Virus record (IMG/VR): IMGVR_UViG_3300010938_000636
Coordinates: 1 to 39,064 of that record
DNA length: 39,064 nt
Strand: one strand, 5' to 3'
From: a virus
The notes under the pieces were generated by a model. It saw nothing but the letters and a program-made list of their open reading frames with translations. It did no database searches and was not told where the DNA came from. Positions 1-6,091 of the stretch are shown here, in pieces. Each line of letters starts with the position of its first letter. Within the stretch, counting starts at the first letter, position 1. The position numbers were made by a program, and so were the translations under genes.

Positions 1-1326
1 ATAATAAACTCCATAATAATTATTATTAGCATTTGAGAGAGTAGTTATGGTGTTGTTATTACTATAACTATACAAGACACCACAATTATAACGACAAAAA
101 TTAAGATAATTCAAGGTAGTATAACTTTTTGATGATAAGTAAAGTCCATTTCCATTCCCATTTAAACCATCAAAAAATGTTTCTCCATCTTGTTGACTTG
201 TAGATGTATTCCAACCACCTTGAAATTCTATATTACTTCCTGAAGTTCCACTATCTTGAATCTCTTGGACAATAGTGTAACTACTTGAAGCTAAAGCAGT
301 TTTTATCGTTTCCCTTTTATAAGTTGTTACAGTTTCAGTTGTTCCTGAATAGCCTCTGCCATCCAACAAAATAGTCGTTCCATTTATACTTTGTATCCCA
401 TACCAACCTTCTGTTCCCCCTTGTTCAGCGGAATTTTTGGAAATCAAGCTCTGAAGATTAAGACCGTCTGTCGTGCAAGCGATAAAATCGTCTAATAATA
501 GAGTTATCGGTCCTGGGTCAGAATTAGCGTAAACAGCAATTGATTGAATAGATGACCCCAAATTTCCCCCGCCATCTTTTGTAAGGGTTAATGGTAACCA
601 TCTTCCCGTTGAAGGAATTGCTGGTATCCAAAAAGTATCAACAATAGTGTCTCCTGTGGTATCTGAACAAAGAACCACCTTAAAAACGGTTGCCGAAGCG
701 ATTGCCGCACTGTTTTGTATCCAAAAACTTATTTTTTGGTAACTTGATAAATTTAAAGCAGAACCAAGAGACCTATAAGCAACTTTACCAGTAGTAAAGG
801 CATCAGCAATAGCAAGAGAGGCAGAATAATTGCCTTCCTTTCTTGTTGTTGAAGCAGTAGCTGTAACATTAGCTGAAGCAATCCAAGCCGATTCACACAT
901 TTCTATGTTTGCAGTTTGAGCTGTAGCTAAAGTTACAGTCTTAGAAAGATTAGTCCAAGTAGCATTTCCTATTGAGGTTGGGGATGGACTTTTAGCAATC
1001 CTAATAATATCACCAGGAGCAATCCTAGCGGCTGTTGCTCCATTAGTAATCGTTCTCCAAGCCAAAGTCCAGCTTGAACCATCATTGGCATCATTGCCAT
1101 TAACGTAATCCAAGTAAAAGATACTATTCCCTGTGGCATAATGAATTACTTTCGCCCAAAATCTTCGGTAATCAGAGCAAGGACGCCCTTTATTATTGAA
1201 CCAATCTTCTAAGGCAACTAGAATCTTCCTAATTCCGGGTAAATGACCGAGCCGATAACCACCGTGGTTGTGGATAAAAGTTAACCATTTTATTAACCAA
1301 GATGGAATTAAATTATCTTTTCCCAT
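1..1326 (-). CDS. Tail fibre/tailspike-like beta-helix protein, 3' truncated by window edge
   Basis: An open frame of 442 codons starts at ATG 1326 and is still open at base 1, so the C-terminus is missing. The N-terminal 35 residues are polar and Trp/His rich. They are followed by YLDYVNGNDANDGSSW, the signature that opens many right-handed parallel beta-helix proteins of the pectate-lyase fold. The middle (about residues 150-300) is a beta-rich, Ser/Thr-rich, carbohydrate-binding-like region, and the end holds Asn-rich strands typical of beta-helix coils. It is the last gene seen in the virion block, where host-recognition fibres usually lie. There is no SD before the ATG; an intrinsic terminator hairpin ends only a few bases upstream, which suggests control by attenuation. 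The tail-fibre role is inferred from fold and position. Confidence 0.72.
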   Translation of the reverse strand, partial: MGKDNLIPSWLIKWLTFIHNHGGYRLGHLPGIRKILVALEDWFNNKGRPCSDYRRFWAKVIHYATGNSIFYLDYVNGNDANDGSSWTLAWRTITNGATAARIAPGDIIRIAKSPSPTSIGNATWTNLSKTVTLATAQTANIEMCESAWIASANVTATASTTRKEGNYSASLAIADAFTTGKVAYRSLGSALNLSSYQKISFWIQNSAAIASATVFKVVLCSDTTGDTIVDTFWIPAIPSTGRWLPLTLTKDGGGNLGSSIQSIAVYANSDPGPITLLLDDFIACTTDGLNLQSLISKNSAEQGGTEGWYGIQSINGTTILLDGRGYSGTTETVTTYKRETIKTALASSSYTIVQEIQDSGTSGSNIEFQGGWNTSTSQQDGETFFDGLNGNGNGLYLSSKSYTTLNYLNFCRYNCGVLYSYSNNNTITTLSNANNNYYGVYY

Positions 1327-1331
1327 TTCAA

Positions 1332-1355
1332 TAAAAAAACAGCCTTTTCGGCTGT
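1332..1355 (-). terminator. Intrinsic terminator or attenuator before the tailspike-like gene
   Basis: The arms ACAGCC and GGCTGT (1339-1344 and 1350-1355) enclose a 5-nt loop. On the minus strand the stem is followed by a run of seven T. It lies downstream of the promoter at 1416-1444 and directly upstream of the tailspike-like ATG, so transcripts for that gene must read through it. Confidence 0.75.
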
Positions 1356-1415
1356 CTATTTAAAAACTCTCTGTCTTTTGGATAGACATAGTCTATGAAT
1401 AGACCTTTTTGCTAA

Positions 1416-1444
1416 ATAATACCAAAACGATAAAGGAAAGTCAA
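1416..1444 (-). promoter_or_regulatory. Sigma70-type promoter with leader
   Basis: On the minus strand, TTGACT (1444-1439), a 17-bp spacer and TATTAT (1421-1416) match the sigma70 consensus. The leader between it and the tailspike-like gene carries alternating GTCTAT and ATAGAC blocks. These can pair in more than one way, and the last block touches the foot of the terminator at 1339-1355. Confidence 0.55.
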
Positions 1445-1467
1445 GTAAAAAATAAAAGAAGCAAAGA

Positions 1468-1917
1468 TCAGGTAAATACAATTTGACCGCTTGGATAAAG
1501 ATAAACTACTTTCTGAATTGTTCTTTCGCCGTATTTGCGTTTCCAACCACAAAAACGAATTTCGGTATGACCCCAATCTCCTAAGATGTGAGTTTTCCCA
1601 AAGACCGGGTAATATGGCATATGATTTAAAATTTCTCTTTCTTTGGCCGATTCGAAATCTTGCAAATCGGTCAAGTGAGTAAGTGGGATCCCATCTCTAG
1701 TCGCTGGGTGGATAATTTGGCCGTTAATACAGAACACGCCAGTTTGGAAATCGACCCAGACAAATTGACCATCATCCGTTATCAATTCATACCTTTTCCA
1801 TTTTTTATTGGAAAAAGGTGGTAGGGCATGACAATGGTCTTTAACCTGATTCCAATTGGGATCGTGACTTTCTAAAAAAGTACCATCATCAAATACAATT
1901 TTAAATTTGGTTATCAT
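1468..1917 (-). CDS. Hypothetical phage protein, 149 aa
   Basis: Not recognised. This is a 149-residue soluble protein rich in Trp, His and aromatic residues, with short alternating strands (FKIVFDDGTF, YELITDDGQFVWVDF, VVYLYPSGQIVF) that suggest a small beta-sheet protein. No signal peptide or membrane segment is visible. Its ATG overlaps the stop codon of the upstream glycosyltransferase-methyltransferase gene, so the two are translationally coupled and probably act together on virion or host surface material. The stop is followed by a sigma70-like promoter for the next gene. A structural or tail-associated role is only inferred from position. Confidence 0.6.
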   Translation of the reverse strand: MITKFKIVFDDGTFLESHDPNWNQVKDHCHALPPFSNKKWKRYELITDDGQFVWVDFQTGVFCINGQIIHPATRDGIPLTHLTDLQDFESAKEREILNHMPYYPVFGKTHILGDWGHTEIRFCGWKRKYGERTIQKVVYLYPSGQIVFT

Positions 1918-3524
1918 TTTTTAACCTTTAACTTTCTTTCTTGGTTTCCTTTTTTAAGTATACTCTTACTTATTTTACTTTTTAGTTGTACTTGTGCCTT
2001 TTCTATGCTTTTTTCGCCGATATTATATTTAAGTTCTTCTTGTGCTTTTATTGGTAATTTTAAGCTTACAGCAACATCATGTTTTTGTTTAGTAGCAAAA
2101 GCAATTATATTGTAACCACTATCATCTTTCTTTAATAAATGCGGTTCATTCCAATTGCCAAAATTGCCGTCAGTAGTATAGATTTCAATGTCTTTTAATG
2201 TCCCTAATTTTGTAAGTAAATTTCTTAATGTTTCGGGTGTGAAACCAGACTTATGGACATCTTCATAGGCACGCTTCAAGTCGCCTTTCTGAGCAGAATA
2301 ATAAAAGAACATTGCTCTTTCAATTTCATCTGCATTTTTGGGCGGGTTTAATATTCTTTTAGCAGCCCATTTTAGGTTAGGGACAACTATAATTAAGCGA
2401 CCACCTATTTTAAGAACCCTTATCCATTCTCTCAAGACTGAAATTGTTTCTCTAAAACTAAAATGCTCAAGGATATGTGAAGCATTAACTTGGTCAGCAA
2501 AACAATCCTCAAAAGGAAGAAATCTTATGTCTGCTATTACATCGGGGTTTACTTGGGGATTAATATCCACTCTAATTGGTTTTCCTTCAGGGATCCAATA
2601 ATTAACATCTCCACAACCTAAATCAAGAACAATTTTGTCTCCTCTTTGAAATCTTCCTTCATATCTTGGGTGCGCTTGAGGCATACCTGGAGTTAAACCA
2701 AATGTTCTACCTGTTCTTTTATCCTGGTGCAGACCTTGTATGCTCGCATCAATCCATAAATCATATCCATATTCTTTTGCTTTCTTGAAGAAATAAAGAT
2801 CTTCTGTTGTTTGAGGATCAGCCTTTTTGTTTTTAAGGATATTTGGGTCAAGTTCGCCTGCCTCAACTCTTTTAATCTTTTCACCTAATTCTTCAAGTTG
2901 TTTTTCCAATTCCCCAACCCTGTTTTTATCTGCATTTTTTCCTTTTAATAATTCAGCACCTAATTGATCAGTTAAATTCCATTTCTGGAGATCATACTCA
3001 GTTCTTGGATCTTCAAAAAAATAGTTACAGGAAAACCAGGGTTTAGGAATTTTCTTGAAAACTTCTGTATCCACAAATAACATACCTGCACCTGCACCAT
3101 CTGCTATGAATAAATCTGTTGTCTTCCAATCCCAATAACTGCCCTCCAAATTTCCTTTAAAAACAAGCGGAACGGGAGGATCAGATTTTGACCAATAAAT
3201 ACCAGAAATAATTTTATATTTTGGGTCGGAACGCCAAAGACGAACCATCTTAATAAGCGTATCTGGCGGGGGGATTACATCGTCATCGGCGAAATAAACA
3301 AAGTCACAGTGGTTTGCCAAAGCCATTTCTGCTAACCGTTCCTTAGCAACATCACTTCGGTAATTGCGAATTTGCAATCTGAGAATTGTAACAGCTAGGC
3401 CGCCACCTAAAGCAGCCATAGCATTAGCCCAATCGTGAGTTACATTGGAGATAGTACCGTCTCCTTTATCGAGGATAGGAACAGCCACTGCTCCAAAATA
3501 TGAACGGAACGTGCCTTCAAGCAT
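1914..3524 (-). CDS. Fusion of GT2-like glycosyltransferase and SAM-dependent methyltransferase
   Basis: The first 270 residues resemble a family-2 (GT-A) glycosyltransferase. A DDD metal/nucleotide-sugar motif lies at 80-82 (YFADDDVIPP), with an ADGAGAGMLF acceptor-loop segment and a closing EDLYFFKKAKEYGYDLW region. A charged, coiled-coil-like insertion (about 190-235) splits its C-terminal part. Residues 296-450 form a class I methyltransferase: DLGCGD at 301-306 is the SAM glycine motif, VD at 319-320 follows, and HILEHF is typical of Methyltransf_11. The last 70 residues are a Lys-rich tail. The protein could both transfer and methylate a sugar. There is no SD before ATG 3524. The gene sits between virion genes, just downstream of the intron/HEG remnant. 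Both domains are clear; substrates are unknown. Confidence 0.85.
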   Translation of the reverse strand: MLEGTFRSYFGAVAVPILDKGDGTISNVTHDWANAMAALGGGLAVTILRLQIRNYRSDVAKERLAEMALANHCDFVYFADDDVIPPPDTLIKMVRLWRSDPKYKIISGIYWSKSDPPVPLVFKGNLEGSYWDWKTTDLFIADGAGAGMLFVDTEVFKKIPKPWFSCNYFFEDPRTEYDLQKWNLTDQLGAELLKGKNADKNRVGELEKQLEELGEKIKRVEAGELDPNILKNKKADPQTTEDLYFFKKAKEYGYDLWIDASIQGLHQDKRTGRTFGLTPGMPQAHPRYEGRFQRGDKIVLDLGCGDVNYWIPEGKPIRVDINPQVNPDVIADIRFLPFEDCFADQVNASHILEHFSFRETISVLREWIRVLKIGGRLIIVVPNLKWAAKRILNPPKNADEIERAMFFYYSAQKGDLKRAYEDVHKSGFTPETLRNLLTKLGTLKDIEIYTTDGNFGNWNEPHLLKKDDSGYNIIAFATKQKHDVAVSLKLPIKAQEELKYNIGEKSIEKAQVQLKSKISKSILKKGNQERKLKVKK

Positions 3525-3584
3525 GTGAGTATTACTTCTTATTTTCTTTCTTAATTTTTTGTTTGGTCATATAAATCTAACTAG

Positions 3585-3710
3585 TTATAATCCATTTCTC
3601 GGTGTAACATGAATACAGTTGTTTCGGCTTCTCTCTTTGGTGAGAGAAATACTGAAACAACCATCGCCATCTATCAAACCTGCAAGCCACGGCCAGAACC
3701 AATCTTTCAT
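3585..3710 (-). pseudogene. Truncated LAGLIDADG homing endonuclease gene
   Basis: A 41-codon frame runs from ATG 3710 to TAA 3585. Residues 6-21 read WPWLAGLIDGDGCFSI, the diagnostic first LAGLIDADG helix and following strand of intron homing endonucleases. Functional members have at least 100-150 residues, so this is a remnant that keeps only the N-terminus. It lies immediately downstream of the 3' splice site I infer for the group I intron. It may be a decayed intron-borne endonuclease or a captured fragment. Confidence 0.75.
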
Positions 3711-3729
3711 ACATGGTAATTATACCATG

Positions 3730-4465
3730 TTAGGATTCGTCATATCAAGTTTGTTACTTAGCAATATGCTAAGGCATATGCTAAGGCTAAGTTGTTTCCA
3801 CTTAGCTCTGCATGTCGCCATGCAGTTCGGACTATATCTTCAATCCTTCGGATTGCTTCGCGCATAGTCTCTACACCTTCCTTAATTAAAATTAAGGCTT
3901 GGCTCGGTGTTGACTCAAAGAGTTTTTCACCGAATTCACGAAGTTTATCGTGAGCAAATTCTACCCACGTAAAGCCTCCAAACGGCGTATCGCCTGCCGG
4001 TGCATTAGCATTAGTCGTCAATTGCACTCTCAAATAACTTGGACCATAACCAGATGCATTGCCAAGAGTTAATGAACCCAAAGCGATAGCTTGGTCTGTT
4101 GCAGACCCAGTTGGAACAGCGACACTGGAAGCACCACCATCTGCTATAGCTGTGCTGGAACTTGTTGATTGAGTATAACCCGTTGCGCTTGTTCCTACTG
4201 CACCATAAGTAGTCGATGTCCAAGTTGTTGATTGATAGAACCTGATGTTGCTAAAGGTATTTGTTGCTGTTGTTGAAAAATATGGCCTCAAATGAACAGC
4301 AAATGAATTCTGCCCAGCAGGTACATTAGAACCAGCAGTGTTATAATCGCTAGTTCCAGGCGTAGTCGCTTGTTTAAAATACCAAAGTGAACCAGTTGCT
4401 CCTAATAGAGAGGTAGAACCTGCTCCAGAGCCGTATTGTTGAGCAACGCTGAAAGTTGCAGCCAT
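3730..4465 (-). CDS. Beta-rich virion structural protein interrupted by a group I intron (exons 4465-3963 and 3745-3730)
   Basis: ATG 4465 follows a strong SD (AAAGGAGGTGA). Exon 1 encodes 167 codons plus two bases of a Ser/Thr/Gly/Ala-rich, beta-strand protein (LRPYFSTTATNTFSNIRFY and similar), like small phage head-decoration or tail proteins. Without splicing the frame runs on through intron sequence to 3758, giving an implausible helical tail (VEFAHDKLREFGEKL). Splicing at 3963/3745 gives Val168 and then YDES and stop, a 172-residue protein ending FTWVYDES. The 5' site is supported by P1 pairing. The 3' site is the best reading but less certain. The exact virion role is unknown. Confidence 0.7.
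3746..3962 (-). ncRNA. Compact group I self-splicing intron
   Basis: All four conserved core elements are present in order on the minus strand. They are P (AATTCGGTGAA, near 3936-3926), Q (ACCGAGCCAAGCC, about 3909-3896), R (GTGTAGAGACTAT, about 3877-3864) and S (GAAGATATAGTCC, 3841-3829). P3 pairs CUUCGUG (3943-3937) with CGCGAAG (3862-3856). P7 pairs the ACTAT of R with the ATAGT of S. P8 is CAATCC-GAA-GGATTG. P1 pairs exon GUGGGU with GCUCAC and places a U-G wobble exactly at the 5' splice site (after 3963). Three hairpins follow S, then a terminal G at 3746. The length is 217 nt, near the minimum for the class, with no ORF inside these limits. Confidence 0.88.
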
Positions 4466-4549
4466 GCTTTATCACCTCCTTTCGTCATTAAAATTAGAAT
4501 AAATTAGAATAAAATTGAATAAAATTAACCCATTTTTTAAACTTGCCTT

Positions 4550-4771
4550 TTATTTAGACGCTTTCGGTTTTGATTTAAGCGCTTCTTCTGCTTTAAGTTG
4601 AGCTTCAACGTTTTCTGGTGCTGCTTCTTCAAAAGTTGTGCCGTCTGGGCCAATACATCTTACGGCATTACCAGCATCTATTTCAGCCTGACCAATCTTA
4701 TCATCGTCAACCCAACAAATTGCGCCTTTTTTGTTTCCATTTGGAACATCCTTTACGTATTTAAGCCACAT
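4550..4771 (-). CDS. Small phage protein, 73 aa, in head/tail block
   Basis: Not recognised. It starts at ATG 4771 after a GGGGGTG SD. The N-terminal half (MWLKYVKDVPNGNKKGAICWVDDDKIGQAEIDAGNAV) looks like the small proteins found among phage head genes that monitor the length or edge of the capsid lattice. The C-terminal half is an acidic/Lys/Ala helix ending KSKPKASK. It has its own upstream promoter, structured leader and terminator, so expression is separate from the preceding gene. A decoration or joining role is inferred from position alone. Confidence 0.65.
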   Translation of the reverse strand: MWLKYVKDVPNGNKKGAICWVDDDKIGQAEIDAGNAVRCIGPDGTTFEEAAPENVEAQLKAEEALKSKPKASK

Positions 4772-4800
4772 TTTGCACCCCCTTTCTTTTAAATCAAATA

Positions 4801-4828
4801 AAAAAACCGCCTATAAAATAGCGGTTTT
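4801..4828 (-). terminator. Intrinsic terminator in the leader of the 73-aa gene
   Basis: The arms AAAACCGC (4803-4810) and GCGGTTTT (4821-4828) are separated by an AT-rich loop, and the minus strand continues into T-rich sequence. It could end transcripts of the gene at 4908-5258. It also lies between the promoter at 4883-4911 and the 73-aa gene, so it may act as an attenuator. Confidence 0.8.
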
Positions 4829-4882
4829 ACCAGATAGGATTCTTTTAAAGGTCTGGATACCTTGTTAAAACCCTTTAAGTTA

Positions 4883-4911
4883 ATTTTAAGCAAAGTACAT
4901 TTATCTGTCAA
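4883..4911 (-). promoter_or_regulatory. Sigma70 promoter overlapping the end of the 116-aa gene
   Basis: On the minus strand TTGACA (4911-4906), a 17-bp spacer and TAAAAT (4888-4883) match the consensus in 11 of 12 positions. The leader that follows contains a weak AAGGT/ACCTT hairpin and then the terminator at 4803-4828, before the SD of the 73-aa gene. Confidence 0.6.
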
Positions 4912-5258
4912 GACTTAATAAATCCAAGTGTTGTTGTCCCAGATAAAGTAGTTGCTATTACTTGATTATTAATAAAAAACTCTACTGTTTCGCCAGGGTC
5001 AAGTCTGTAACCACCTCCTCCGGTCGAAAGAAAACAAGAAATTGAACCTTGATTCTTAATTCTTACTTTTCCTTGTGTAAATCCATCAAAGAGTTTTACA
5101 GAACCTTTGATTGGCAACTCGCTAATACAAAGCTCATTAACCGTTTCTCTGGTATACTCAGCAAGGTAGTCTCTAAAATCCTTAAAGAAATCAAAGTAAA
5201 AGTTTTTTAGTTCCTTTTTAAAAGAAGGAACTTCTGGTTGTTCTATTGACCTATCCAT
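4908..5258 (-). CDS. Small beta-rich virion protein, 116 aa
   Basis: Not recognised by family. The first 50 residues are an amphipathic, Phe-rich helix (FKKELKNFYFDFFKDFRDYL). The rest is a compact beta domain with GKVRIKNQGSISCFLSTGGGGYRL and DPGETVEFFI, a pattern seen in phage decoration or receptor-type domains that present a sandwich fold. The ATG overlaps the 3' end of the Mu-F-like gene by 16 bases, indicating translational coupling within the portal/head operon. An accessory head or neck protein is the likely role, inferred from order (terminase, portal, Mu-F, this gene). Confidence 0.7.
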   Translation of the reverse strand: MDRSIEQPEVPSFKKELKNFYFDFFKDFRDYLAEYTRETVNELCISELPIKGSVKLFDGFTQGKVRIKNQGSISCFLSTGGGGYRLDPGETVEFFINNQVIATTLSGTTTLGFIKS

Positions 5259-6091
5259 GGCTCTTTAATTTGTTTTGGTATAATTGGTAACACAAAGCAA
5301 CGGCACCTGTAGTGAACAGGCGGAAATAAATTGCCACTTGGAAAAGGTTCGTCTATGGGAATTTCGCCCGCTTCTTCGTCTGCCATACAGGTCGGACAAA
5401 CCATTTCATCTCGAGAAGTTATCAATTTTTTATACTTAACATCATTCCTTTTATAAACTTTAAGTTCTAACTCGCCAAATAACAAAGCGGCTTCTTGTTC
5501 AGCAATCAATTCGGCCCTTTCCTCAGCATGTGCAGTTGAGGCATCTCGTAATAATTTTGCAATTTCAAAAGTTGAAGCCCTGTCTCTTATTCCTTGTTCT
5601 ATAGTTCTGGCAATCCAACTTTGTGTTGTTCCATCAACCAACCTTATCATCTCTTCTTTTCTTTTGTCAATCTCCTTTAAAATTGATTCATTAGTTAATT
5701 CAAATGTTTTATCAATTTTTAATTTATCTAATCCATTCTGTCCACCTTTATTTGCTGACCAAAACAAATAAGCGGATATTTCCGATTCCTTAATAAATTC
5801 TGTAAGCGGAACCCAAAGGCGCATTAAGTTTTTGAGTAAGTCTTTGTCACTCAATTCTTTTACGGCTTTTTTAGTTTCAGCCTTTTCGACGCCAATTATT
5901 GAGAGGACTTTCTCTACTTTGGCAAAATAAAGAATTTGTTTTTTGAGCGCATCTCGAACCGCAGTTTTAAAAATGATATAGTTTGCACTGTGTGTAAGAC
6001 TATACAAAGCGATATTAAAACGGATTTTATAAAAAAATTTTTCAAGCGCTCTCTGGATTTTTTTCAATTCCTGTAGATTCATAGGATTCAT
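5243..6091 (-). CDS. Phage Mu gpF-like minor head protein
   Basis: The 282-residue protein has a long helical N-terminal region and the C-terminal signature of the Mu gpF/SPP1 gp7 family: VCPTCMADEEAGEIPI at about 231 and PVHYRCRC at about 258-265. It has Cys232, Cys235, His260, Cys263 and Cys265 as probable zinc ligands. Members act in procapsid assembly and DNA ejection and are encoded directly after the portal, as here. The gene overlaps the portal 3' end by 50 bases; starts at M1 or M4 are both possible. No truncation is evident. Confidence 0.9.
   Translation of the reverse strand: MNPMNLQELKKIQRALEKFFYKIRFNIALYSLTHSANYIIFKTAVRDALKKQILYFAKVEKVLSIIGVEKAETKKAVKELSDKDLLKNLMRLWVPLTEFIKESEISAYLFWSANKGGQNGLDKLKIDKTFELTNESILKEIDKRKEEMIRLVDGTTQSWIARTIEQGIRDRASTFEIAKLLRDASTAHAEERAELIAEQEAALLFGELELKVYKRNDVKYKKLITSRDEMVCPTCMADEEAGEIPIDEPFPSGNLFPPVHYRCRCFVLPIIPKQIKEPWIGQ

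Noticed and set aside
3619-3867. Plus-strand 82-codon frame over the intron region
   Set aside because: No SD, opposite to all neighbours, and it lies over the intron core and endonuclease remnant.
3758-3962. C-terminal 67 residues of the unspliced structural-gene frame
   Set aside because: The bases coincide with the group I intron core (P, Q, R, S elements), so the residues are intron read-through rather than protein.
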